From Allobrachymonas sp. (lineage in GTDB: Bacteria > Pseudomonadota > Gammaproteobacteria > Burkholderiales > Burkholderiaceae_C): a stretch of 64,000 nt of DNA. The position numbers and the translations under genes were made by a program. Under the pieces are notes generated by a model. It made no database searches, was not told where the DNA came from, and was given only the letters and a program-made list of their open reading frames with translations. The stretch spans positions 34,812-98,811 of the forward strand of contig JAUMWT010000006.1 in assembly GCA_030529505.1 (NCBI GenBank), written 5' to 3'. Positions 8,252-15,191 of this stretch are shown in pieces (the stretch's first letter is position 1; every line of letters starts with the position of its first letter).

Positions 8252-8733
8252 TGTTTGCCTCCATACATCTGCTGAAAGTACGCCGCCAGTTCCTGGCGCT
8301 TGTCTGAGGGAATGCCCAGGCAGTCCTGCCGCATGGCCTCTCTGGCACCGGCCCCATCTCCCCAATAGTCACAGGCCAGCATGGCCGCCTGCAACAGGGC
8401 CGTGAGGCTGGGAGGCGTGTTTGATGGGGCAGGGCGTGGGGCCAATGCAGGGGGTGCCTTGGCCAGCTTGGCAGGCATGGGGGCGGACTGATGGGCCTGC
8501 CACAGTTCCGCCCCTGCCCCACACCGTGCCCCGTAACCCTGCCCGGCAGAGCGGCACTGCGGGCAGTGGGCCACGTGCTGCTGGTAGGCCCGGTTGGTGG
8601 CTTCCCAGTCGTGCAGGGTGGGGTCGTTGGCGGGTTCCATGGCCGGAATAACCGGCGGCTGAATGGAGATCAGGCGGGGTGGTTGTTGCGCCTTTTCTTC
8701 CTCCAATTGATGCAGTTTTTGCAGCCAGCTCAT
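8248..8733 (-). CDS. Hypothetical protein with Cys-rich motif
   Basis: 161 residues, family not recognised. It has a CPQCRSAGQGYGARCGAG segment around residue 58 that could bind zinc, a proline/alanine-rich middle, and a C-terminal helix ending in YFQQMYGGKQ. Coupling to the SSB-like gene and position after the primase-helicase suggest a replication accessory role, which is an inference only. It starts at ATG 8733; a 40-bp palindrome lies between it and the primase gene. Confidence 0.6.
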   Translation of the reverse strand: MSWLQKLHQLEEEKAQQPPRLISIQPPVIPAMEPANDPTLHDWEATNRAYQQHVAHCPQCRSAGQGYGARCGAGAELWQAHQSAPMPAKLAKAPPALAPRPAPSNTPPSLTALLQAAMLACDYWGDGAGAREAMRQDCLGIPSDKRQELAAYFQQMYGGKQ

Positions 8734-8790
8734 GGACGCCCCCTTTCAAAAACTTCATACAAAATTTGGAAGGAAACCCCCATACCCCTA

Positions 8791-8830
8791 CCTACAAAAC
8801 CTACAAAACCGGTTGTGTAGGTTTTGTAGG
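8791..8830. repeat. 40-bp near-perfect palindrome
   Basis: 15-bp perfect arms (CCTACAAAACCTACA and TGTAGGTTTTGTAGG) flank a 10-base centre that contains AACCGGTT, itself a palindrome. It sits between the primase-helicase stop and the next gene. The downstream strand has no T-run, so it is not a standard terminator. It could be a transcript-processing, anti-termination or replication-origin structure. Confidence 0.7.
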
Positions 8831-8853
8831 GTCGGTTCAGGCCCTTTTGCACT

Positions 8854-11241
8854 TCATTTTTTTGCATGTTGCCCCCCTGTTTTCATACTGGGGTGCAGGG
8901 TGCAAATCTCGCTTGGCCTGCCTCCTTTGGTGCCCGGCTGCATGATTTGCATGCGAATCCAGCCATGATCTTCCAGCACCTTGCAGGCGCGTTTGATGGC
9001 CTCTGCGTTATCGAGCATGGCCCAGCCTTTTTGCTGCACGTCCCTGATGCGAAAGCCGTCAGGCAGCCCGCCCTCTTGCAGCTTGGTCAGCAAGATATGG
9101 GCTGCGCTGGTATCGGGTCTGGTGGCCGCGCTGTAGATGCGCTCTGCATGGCTGCGCAGATACTCCCCCCATGCCAATGCCCGCAGCAGCTCCGTTTTGC
9201 CTACGGTGGGGCTGTCAGGCGTATCGATCAGGGCAAATATCAGCGCCAGTGCGGGAATCAACTTGCGGTATTTGCCCAGGTGGCTTTCCATGGCTGGGTG
9301 CAGATCACCGCTGCGCAGTTCCAGCTCCAGTGCCGTGAGCCATTCGTAGAACAGTGCCTGCGCCTCGCTATCAAAGCGGTAGGGGCGCGGCTCATCCCCT
9401 TGTGGCTCAATGGCGGCCAGCCGCTCATAAATGGCATAGGCTGCCTGCCTGGAGTCTGTGTCCGGCCATTGGTCTATCAGGGTGTAGTTTTTCTGCTGGT
9501 CGGGCCACACCGCCAGAGAAAAACGCTGCATCAAGCCATCATCTCCATCCCCACCGGTGACGGCATCGCGCACATAGCCTTGCAGCTTTGGGGGTTGAAT
9601 GCCGCCCAGCATGGCCAGGCATGCGCGCGGAATGCGCACCTCGCCCCGTGCAATGCGGTTGACGGTGTAGCCCTGGTTGCCGTCGTAGGCCGTGAGGTAA
9701 AAGCCCCGTTCCTGCTGGTGGCCCTCCTGGTCCATGCTGGCCAGCAGGCTGGTCAGTTCGTCCCTGAACACCAGCAGCCCCCACGGGTTTTCTGCCAGCA
9801 GCTCTCCCAAAGCCTCCACGGTGGAATCCATCACCACAAAGCGGCGCATGAGCGGTTTCTCTGGCCGCTCTTCGGGTTCCAGCAGGCGGCGTGCCTTGGC
9901 CGGGTCGGTCTTGACGGTCTTGCGGGCGGCGCGCCTGTTTTCCTCATCCTGCATATCCAGCAGCTCGCAGTCGCGCTTCCACGCTTCATGCTCTGCCTGC
10001 CAGCGCTCACGTTCCCGACACTCCATGCCGTGGATGGGGGCCATGATTTGTTTGAGCACAGGGCTTTTCTGGGCGCTTGCACGCCCTACCAAGGCTCCCC
10101 ACAGCACAGGCACCACCTGCCAATCGTCCCGCTGCTTGGGGTGAATGGCAGCACGTGCGCCAATCAGGGCGCTGGCACACACCACGGCCCCCACGGCGGC
10201 AAAGTCTGCTGGCTGCTGCATGCGGTAGGAAATATCCGATACCCATGCCCTGAACCCCTCGGGCAGCATGGCCAGGTCAAACGGTTGCACGTCAGGCAGC
10301 GCCTTGGCCAGCGGATCGGGGTCGGGCCAATCATCTGCTTCGCTTTCCACCTGCGGGGCCGCAGCCACCTCCAAACAGGCTTTGACGGCCTCTGCCCCCT
10401 GCAGCTGGTGCAGGTCGTTGAAGTCCTTGGCACCCTCTGGCCGGTCTGCGCCAAACAGGGGCATGGCCAGCAAGCCACCCACCGCCTGCGCGGCCTCGGT
10501 TGCGGCCTGCACGCCCGGATTGCCTGCCGTGCGCCAATCGTCATCTGCCGCCAGCACGATTTGCAAGGTGGGATACTTGGCATGCAGGGCTTGGGCCACG
10601 GCCAGCAGATTGCCCTTCGTCATGGCACAGGCCACCGCCCAGCCCGTGGCTTCATGGATGCTGGCCCCAGTGGCATAGCCCTCGCACACCACGATGCGGC
10701 CCTCTGGCTTGCCCATGGCGTGGTAGCAGCCCTGCGTCTTGCCGCCGGGGTGAAAGCGCTTGGTGCCATCCTCTGCAATGGCCTGCAGCCTTTGCAAGGC
10801 CGTGCCATCGCGCAAGGGAATCAGCAAACGTCCGCCAAATTCCCGCACCTCGTGGCCCTGTACGCCCTTGGCGCTCAGGTAAGGGTGGTGGGTAGCGGGG
10901 CTGGCCTTGTTCCACAGCTGCTGTGCCGTCTGTGCGGCCTCTGCCTGCCTTTGGGCCAGCTCTGCCTCGCGCTGGGCCTGCATGCGCTCTTGGTGAGCCT
11001 GCCATTCTTCGGGGGACATGGCGCTGCGCTCCTTGCTGCTCCAGTCCTGGCTAAACCCCTGCCGCCAATCCCCAAAGGTACCGGCTGGGATGCCGTCTGC
11101 ATGAAAGACGTACCAGCCCGAGGTATCCCCTTTCTTGCCATTGGTGCTGAAACGGTGGATGGCCCCATCGGGGCAAATGGCCTCGGGCAGGGGCAGGCCC
11201 GCATGGGCCATGGCTTGTTTGAATTGCTCAAAGGCTTGCAT
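8854..11241 (-). CDS. TOPRIM / DUF3987 primase-helicase-like replication protein
   Basis: 795 residues. An N-terminal region (WYVFHADGIPAGTFGDWRQG) typical of element primases is followed by a coiled, Glu/Gln-rich stretch. A TOPRIM domain follows with VVCEGYATGASIHEATG (catalytic Glu near residue 190) and VLAADDDW. The C-terminal half is the DUF3987 ATPase/helicase-like domain (VPVLWGALVGRASAQKSP, then WGLLVFRDELTSLLASMD). The Walker-type Lys is not canonical (GRASAQKSP). Such proteins prime and drive autonomous replication of satellites and plasmids. ATG 11241 directly follows GGAGGTGAGC; the in-frame TTG at 11253 is embedded in that site. The start overlaps the preceding small gene by 14 bases. 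Confidence 0.85.
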   Translation of the reverse strand: MQAFEQFKQAMAHAGLPLPEAICPDGAIHRFSTNGKKGDTSGWYVFHADGIPAGTFGDWRQGFSQDWSSKERSAMSPEEWQAHQERMQAQREAELAQRQAEAAQTAQQLWNKASPATHHPYLSAKGVQGHEVREFGGRLLIPLRDGTALQRLQAIAEDGTKRFHPGGKTQGCYHAMGKPEGRIVVCEGYATGASIHEATGWAVACAMTKGNLLAVAQALHAKYPTLQIVLAADDDWRTAGNPGVQAATEAAQAVGGLLAMPLFGADRPEGAKDFNDLHQLQGAEAVKACLEVAAAPQVESEADDWPDPDPLAKALPDVQPFDLAMLPEGFRAWVSDISYRMQQPADFAAVGAVVCASALIGARAAIHPKQRDDWQVVPVLWGALVGRASAQKSPVLKQIMAPIHGMECRERERWQAEHEAWKRDCELLDMQDEENRRAARKTVKTDPAKARRLLEPEERPEKPLMRRFVVMDSTVEALGELLAENPWGLLVFRDELTSLLASMDQEGHQQERGFYLTAYDGNQGYTVNRIARGEVRIPRACLAMLGGIQPPKLQGYVRDAVTGGDGDDGLMQRFSLAVWPDQQKNYTLIDQWPDTDSRQAAYAIYERLAAIEPQGDEPRPYRFDSEAQALFYEWLTALELELRSGDLHPAMESHLGKYRKLIPALALIFALIDTPDSPTVGKTELLRALAWGEYLRSHAERIYSAATRPDTSAAHILLTKLQEGGLPDGFRIRDVQQKGWAMLDNAEAIKRACKVLEDHGWIRMQIMQPGTKGGRPSEICTLHPSMKTGGQHAKK

Positions 11242-11440
11242 GCTCACCTCCAATCTGCTGCAAAAAGGCCTGCACTTCCTCCAGGGTATGCAGCTGCTTG
11301 CAAAAGCCCCAGGCGCTCACGAAATAGCGCACCTGCTTTTTGTGCTGGCTGCGGCCCAGGATGTGGCCGTGTTGTTTGAAAGCCGCCTGCAAGCGCTCGA
11401 AATCGCGCTCTGCGGCATTTGTGGGGTGAAGATGTGTCAT
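11228..11440 (-). CDS. Small hypothetical protein
   Basis: 70 residues, not recognised: a basic, helical protein (RDFERLQAAFKQHGHILGRS, ending QIGGEHASL). It overlaps both neighbours (14 bases with the primase, 4 bases with the next upstream gene), so it is part of a translationally coupled cassette feeding into the replication gene. Function unknown. Confidence 0.6.
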   Translation of the reverse strand: MTHLHPTNAAERDFERLQAAFKQHGHILGRSQHKKQVRYFVSAWGFCKQLHTLEEVQAFLQQIGGEHASL

Positions 11441-11709
11441 GGCATCACCTCCGTGGCCTTGCGCTTTTGGCGGGCCTTTCTGGCCGCCATGGCGCGGGTG
11501 ACGGTGCGTTCGTGCAAATAGGCCTCGTTAGCCGCTTGCAGATCAGCGGGCACCAGAATGAAGCCCACCACCTCTGCATGCTGGTGCAGCAGGGCAATGC
11601 CTTGGGCCACAGCCTGCGCTTCGCAGCGGAAAGACGCGGGCCAGCGCCTGCGCAGGCTGATGGTGGCGGGGCTGTGGGTGCAACGGGAAAGCAGGTCCAG
11701 ATAGATCAT
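11437..11709 (-). CDS. Small hypothetical protein
   Basis: 90 residues from ATG 11709, chosen because AGGAGG lies eight bases upstream; longer in-frame versions lack this. Contains AVAQGIALLHQHAEVVGFIL and a strongly basic C-terminal helix (RAMAARKARQKRKATE) that could bind nucleic acid. Not assigned to a family. Overlaps the upstream gene by the ATGA tetramer (11706-11709). Confidence 0.6.
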   Translation of the reverse strand: MIYLDLLSRCTHSPATISLRRRWPASFRCEAQAVAQGIALLHQHAEVVGFILVPADLQAANEAYLHERTVTRAMAARKARQKRKATEVMP

Positions 11710-12020
11710 GGCTGGGCCTCCTTGCTGCGCTGCTCGTCCAGCCGGTCCATATCCACAGCCAAGCCGTTCAGCAGGGCAGCCAGCGCATCCAGCAAGCCGC
11801 CGCGCACAAAGCCACCAATACGGCACAGGGTGCCGTCATCCGTCCGCAACACGCTCACGATGGCGTGGCAGCCGTGAATGGCCTGCTGCATGTGATCCAT
11901 GCGGGCATCCTTGCTGAACCGCTGGATGCTGCACAAAGCCCCAAAGTCCAGCAGCCCTTCTTCGGTGTAGGGCAGATCGGGGGCCATGGTCTGGTTCAGG
12001 TCGGTGAAGTACTTGCTCAT
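11706..12020 (-). CDS. Hypothetical protein
   Basis: 104 residues: acidic N-terminus MSKYFTDLNQTMAPDLPYTE, then ALCSIQRFSKDARMDHMQQA, a predicted helical region, and GFVRGGLLDALAALLNGLAV. Family not recognised. Four-base overlaps on both sides tie it to the same coupled cassette. No catalytic motif seen. Confidence 0.6.
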   Translation of the reverse strand: MSKYFTDLNQTMAPDLPYTEEGLLDFGALCSIQRFSKDARMDHMQQAIHGCHAIVSVLRTDDGTLCRIGGFVRGGLLDALAALLNGLAVDMDRLDEQRSKEAQP

Positions 12021-12361
12021 GCTGCACCTCCTTGGCGCTGGGCCATGGCTTGCTGGTCTTCGTTTTCCACATGGGCCTGCACCTGGTCTGCGGCCATGCT
12101 CAACACCTGCCCAAGGCAGTCGTCATGCATCGTCCATTCACAGCGGGCAGGCACCCACTCTTTCAGGCGTTTTTGCACCTCCGGGGGAATCACGTTGTAC
12201 TGCTCGCAATCTGCGTAGTCCCGCAAGGTTCTACGCGCCTCTGCGGCAAAGGCACACAGGCGCAGCAGGTTTTGCAGTTGGTACAGGGGGATGGGGCCGG
12301 GCTGGGCGGCGGGCAGGGCTGTGCTGGCACCAGTGCTGGTGCTGTTGATGTGTGTTGTCAT
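12017..12361 (-). CDS. Hypothetical protein
   Basis: 114 residues. A low-complexity Ser/Thr/Ala N-terminus precedes a helical segment (LYQLQNLLRLCAFAAEARR) and a VPARCEWTMHDDCLGQVLSM region. Family not recognised. It is the first gene of the coupled cassette that ends with the primase-helicase and begins three bases after the Ash/Icd-like frame closes. Confidence 0.6.
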   Translation of the reverse strand: MTTHINSTSTGASTALPAAQPGPIPLYQLQNLLRLCAFAAEARRTLRDYADCEQYNVIPPEVQKRLKEWVPARCEWTMHDDCLGQVLSMAADQVQAHVENEDQQAMAQRQGGAA

Positions 12362-12364
12362 GGT

Positions 12365-13102
12365 TCAGGCTCCTACGGGAACGTTGAAGAAGCCACCTGT
12401 TGCTGTTTTCAGCAGCAATAGGCGGGCGGGATGTGAAAACACGTCCGTAGCCGTGCGGGCGTCCTTGCGGATAGCCCCATCCCGCCCAAAACCGCGCAGG
12501 CCGGATGCAGCTGCACCCGCCCCATGTCTGGACGTGACAAAGCCCCTCTTTTCCCAGGCAGGGGCTGCTTCCGCTACGGATATGGTGTTTTCAGCACCAG
12601 CGCCTTTCAGCGCCGGGGCCACTGTAGCACGGCCAAGGCGTGCCAAGGGGAATGCGCGCAGGGCGCAACTGTGATGGTGAGACATGGCTCTACCTCCTGT
12701 AGGAAAGGTTTGAGAGCCACCTGCTGCCTTTCGACGGGCATAGGGTGGGCAAGGTGTTCGAAACACGCCTACAGTCGTGCCCGCACCCTCACGGAATGCG
12801 GCACCTTGCCCGTAATCGTTGGGGCTAGCCACGGATGCGCCATGGCCTGCCCTGTAATTCAGACAAGAAAAGCGCCCATGGTCAGGGGCGCAAGCTGCTG
12901 TAGGTTGGGTGTTTCGAGCACCGGTAGCCACTGTAGCACGGCTGCCATCGCTGCAATGGGCCAGTGTCACGGCCACAGCCACACCGGCCAGCCACCAGGG
13001 CAATAGGTCTTTTGCGACGGCAGCGATACAATGCCGCCACACAGTTTTTTGTGATGCCCTCGGTTGCTTCTCGGCCCCGAGGGTTTTTCTTTGGTGGTTC
13101 AT
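12365..13102 (-). CDS. Ash/Icd-like protein with duplicated domain
   Basis: 245 codons from ATG 13102, preceded by GGAGG and adjoining the alpA stop. The product contains two copies of a degenerate domain: GRATVA-type starts (near residues 55 and 158), each followed by an RNT/ENT...TVGVF / TDVF...KAAGG / KTATGG pattern, resembling the Ash or cell-division-inhibitor (Icd-like) proteins of P4-type satellites. A second in-frame start at 12685 has an excellent AGGAGG seven bases upstream and would give a 106-residue protein with only the second domain. The same DNA folds into conserved hairpins, so part of its conservation may be at RNA level. Family assignment is tentative. Confidence 0.5.
   Translation of the reverse strand: MNHQRKTLGAEKQPRASQKTVWRHCIAAVAKDLLPWWLAGVAVAVTLAHCSDGSRATVATGARNTQPTAACAPDHGRFSCLNYRAGHGASVASPNDYGQGAAFREGAGTTVGVFRTPCPPYARRKAAGGSQTFPTGGRAMSHHHSCALRAFPLARLGRATVAPALKGAGAENTISVAEAAPAWEKRGFVTSRHGAGAAASGLRGFGRDGAIRKDARTATDVFSHPARLLLLKTATGGFFNVPVGA
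12392..12633 (-). ncRNA. Structured repeat unit 2 (candidate immunity-type RNA)
   Basis: A 242-bp unit beginning GCCACCTGTTGC and ending CACTGTAGCACGGC on the plus strand, with three hairpins. Stem 1 is GGGCGGGATG/CATCCCGCCC (12424-12487). Stem 2 is AGCCCC/GGGGCT near 12540-12566. Stem 3 is GGTG/CACC near 12581-12600. The stems reappear in unit 1 with compensatory changes. It overlaps the second Ash/Icd-like domain. Confidence 0.45.
12716..12942 (-). ncRNA. Structured repeat unit 1 (candidate immunity-type RNA)
   Basis: A 227-bp relative of the unit at 12392-12633, with the same boundary motifs. Stem 1 is GGGCAAGGTG/CACCTTGCCC (12747-12811): three base pairs differ from the other unit and all three stay paired. 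Stem 2 is GCGCCC/GGGCGC, and stem 3 is GGTG/CACC with a TTTCGAG loop. It overlaps the first Ash/Icd-like domain. Confidence 0.45.
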
Positions 13103-13324
13103 TTACGCCACCTCCTTCTGGCTTTGCAGCCAGGCATCAATAGCGTTCAGATCAAACAGCGTCACGCGCTGGCCCGCTTTGATGGGCTTGGGAAAGTCCG
13201 GGCGGGTTTTGCACCAGTGCCAGAGGGTGGACAGACTGATGCGCAAGTAATCAGCCGTTGGTCTTGGCCGCTCAAGGCGGGGCTGATTGATTGTTGGCTC
13301 AATCTGCTGGGCGGCTTTCTGCAT
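13103..13324 (-). CDS. AlpA-family transcriptional regulator
   Basis: 73-residue MerR-like winged-helix protein of the AlpA family, which in phage-like elements regulates integrase/excision or early genes. The HTH is RPTADYLRISLSTLWHWCKT, followed by the signature DFPKPIKAGQRVTLFDLNAI and DAWLQSQ. ATG 13324 is eight bases after AAAGGAG; the in-frame TTG 13342 would start before that site. It is immediately upstream of the Ash/Icd-like gene and probably co-transcribed. Confidence 0.85.
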   Translation of the reverse strand: MQKAAQQIEPTINQPRLERPRPTADYLRISLSTLWHWCKTRPDFPKPIKAGQRVTLFDLNAIDAWLQSQKEVA

Positions 13325-13520
13325 AGGCCGTGCTCCTTTCAAAGGATGGACGGCTATTCATGCAATGTGCGCCAGTGTGTTGCAAAGCCGTCCGATATGG
13401 CGCGGCCCGCATCATGAAATTTCTGGCCTTATTACTGTACCCCCGGGGGTCTGGTAATAAGAGAAATGGATGGGCTGGTTATTTAGCCCATTGATTTCAC
13501 AGCTAAAACCAAAATTGGCA

Positions 13521-14096
13521 TCAATTGCTCTTGCCCCATTGCGATAGAACATCGCCCAGTCTTTTTCCTGCCGTTTTGGTACTGCGGTCTGCTCGATTGG
13601 ATCGTTTTGGAGATAGCCCCAGCATGGATGATTCTTTCATCAGGGTGTTGACGCTTAGCCCCATATGCTTGGCAAGCTTTTCGTAATCGGCTTTTGGTTT
13701 GGGTACACCTTTTTGCTCTGCATGAAGCTCTCTCATGGCTGCATCCCACAGCAATACGCCTTCCATCCGCTGGCGACTTTCATGTCTGCGCATGGCTTCG
13801 GCCGCCCCGTTGGCTGGGAAAGAAAGATGCAGTGCCTCCAACATATCGGCGTTAGTCTTGGCTGCCTTTACCCCGTCGGCGCACCGCCCCAGTTGGCGTA
13901 AAAGGTAAGCGCTGTAAACCCGATACTCTCGGCGCATTGGCTTATCACCAAAATCCTTGCGCCACAACGCCCGCGCCCTGTCGAGGCGATGCGCAGCCAG
14001 TACCAGGTTCAACAGGTTTCTTGTAGTGAACCATCGCCCCAGATACACGGATGCCTTCAGTAGCTCATCGTCTGATTCGTCGTGAATGATGAACAT
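13521..14096 (-). CDS. Hypothetical protein with C-terminal helix-turn-helix-like segment
   Basis: 191 residues from ATG 14096 (MFIIHDESDDELLKAS). The middle is rich in Arg/Ala helices (AAHRLDRARALWRKDFGDKP). The C-terminal YEKLAKHMGLSVNTLMKESS looks like a helix-turn-helix, and the tail is basic. Family not recognised. A longer frame to 14183 would run into the hairpin-rich leader and has no ribosome-binding site. It could be a regulator of the element, but this is inferred. Confidence 0.55.
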   Translation of the reverse strand: MFIIHDESDDELLKASVYLGRWFTTRNLLNLVLAAHRLDRARALWRKDFGDKPMRREYRVYSAYLLRQLGRCADGVKAAKTNADMLEALHLSFPANGAAEAMRRHESRQRMEGVLLWDAAMRELHAEQKGVPKPKADYEKLAKHMGLSVNTLMKESSMLGLSPKRSNRADRSTKTAGKRLGDVLSQWGKSN

Positions 14097-14394
14097 ATTT
14101 ACCCCATCACCCCATAACCCAATCCCTGCCTTGAAAGGGTCGCGTTTGAAACGCCGCCCCTGATTGCAAGGGGCAGATTCCAAATCCGAACCCTTATTAA
14201 GGGGCGCAAATCTGCAACCCTTGGCGCAATCAGATTCCCCCTCTGATCGCTGGCAGAGAAACCAGCCCCGCCCGTGGGGTACGCGGGCACACCATGGTTA
14301 ATTACTCCTTGGCTGGGGCTGGTGAAAACAGCGCCCCTCGTGGGGCTGTATGGTCGTCCAGTGTAGTGCAAGCCGATGCAAGAAGGTATGATTG
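14097..14394. other. Hairpin-rich intergenic leader
   Basis: About 300 bp between divergent genes. On the minus strand it contains repeated short motifs: AATCTG/AGATTTG next to GCCCCTT-loop-AGGG hairpins, an AATCAGGGG partner, and a GGGGCTGG/CCAGCCCC pair around 14255-14330. A 21-codon frame starts at about 14295 after AAGGAGTAATTAACC. It probably holds the promoters and a structured leader. Function unknown. Confidence 0.45.
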
Positions 14395-14411
14395 CCTATC
14401 ATTTTGATAGG
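14395..14411. promoter_or_regulatory. Operator palindrome of the DUF4258/XRE pair
   Basis: A perfect inverted repeat CCTATCA-TTT-TGATAGG ends seven bases before the toxin-like gene's ATG at 14419. Its position and symmetry fit autorepression by the downstream XRE protein. It may overlap the promoter. Confidence 0.6.
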
Positions 14412-14418
14412 TCAGCCA

Positions 14419-14727
14419 ATGGGTAGCCCCAGCATCCGACAGCTTGAGAAATACATCCGCCGGATGGCTTTGGACAGCTTCAACGTGGCCATCACAAATC
14501 ATGCTGCATCACGGATGAAGCAGCGCTGCATCAACCGCCCCATGGTGTTTGAGGTTTTGCAAAAGGGTGTGCTGGCCATGGCACCAGAGCCAGACATCAA
14601 GCACGGCGGTTTGAATTGCCGGATGGTGCGTTACGTGGCGGGCATGAGTGTGGCAGTGGTGGTGAATGTGGAATACCCCGAGCCTGATCTGATTGTTGTG
14701 ACCGTCATTGACATTACGAAGGAATAG
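14419..14727 (+). CDS. DUF4258-like putative toxin
   Basis: 102 residues. The FNVAITNHAASRMKQRCINR segment (the HA.SRM.QR motif) and the following VLQKGVLAMAPEPDIKHGGL and C-terminal DLIVVTVIDI match the DUF4258 family, a RelE/BrnT-like small-protein fold often found as the toxin of a type II system. The XRE gene follows two bases later, supporting a toxin-antitoxin pair. ATG 14419 was chosen; a TTG at 14392 is also in frame but would place the operator inside the gene. Confidence 0.7.
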   Translation: MGSPSIRQLEKYIRRMALDSFNVAITNHAASRMKQRCINRPMVFEVLQKGVLAMAPEPDIKHGGLNCRMVRYVAGMSVAVVVNVEYPEPDLIVVTVIDITKE

Positions 14728-14729
14728 CT

Positions 14730-15191
14730 ATGCTTCAGTACACAGACGGCGGCCTGCGCAATGTATGGCTTGCCAGCGGATACGAGGTGCGTCAAACCCG
14801 CCATGGAGAGGCGGTGCTGATTCGCAATCAGGAAGGCCTGACCAAAGCTATTTGCCTGGCGCTCACAGGCAAAACCGGGCATTTGACGGGCGTGGAGTTT
14901 CGCTACATCCGCAGCGCAGGCATGCTCTCTTCGCAATCAGCGCTGGCCAAGCTCATCGGTGTGGATGCCCAAACAGTGGCTCGCTGGGAGAAAAGCGGCA
15001 AGGTGCCCCGTTGGGCAGACAAGCTCATGCGCCTGCTGTACGCTGCCCATGCAGAGGGCAATCAGGCCGTTCGCAAGGTGGTGGAGCGCACCAATCTGGT
15101 TGAACGGCTGATGCGCCAGCGCATCGTGGTGCAGGAATCAGCCAAGGGCTGGGAAAGCACCATCGAAGATTGCGAGCCGCTGGCCGCTTAA
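14730..15191 (+). CDS. XRE/MqsA-like antitoxin regulator
   Basis: 153 residues. The N-terminal domain (LQYTDGGLRNVWLASGYEVR) is followed by a helix-turn-helix at about residues 66-90 (GMLSSQSALAKLIGVDAQTV, then ARWEKSGKVPRWAD) of the type that pairs with DUF4258 or RelE-like toxins. It probably neutralises the upstream protein and represses the operon via the 14395-14411 palindrome. Its 3' end overlaps the convergent integrase gene by four bases. Confidence 0.75.
   Translation: MLQYTDGGLRNVWLASGYEVRQTRHGEAVLIRNQEGLTKAICLALTGKTGHLTGVEFRYIRSAGMLSSQSALAKLIGVDAQTVARWEKSGKVPRWADKLMRLLYAAHAEGNQAVRKVVERTNLVERLMRQRIVVQESAKGWESTIEDCEPLAA

Noticed and set aside
8866-11379. 837-codon open frame antisense to the primase-helicase
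   Set aside because: No ribosome-binding site or recognisable domain; explained by codon bias of the primase gene.
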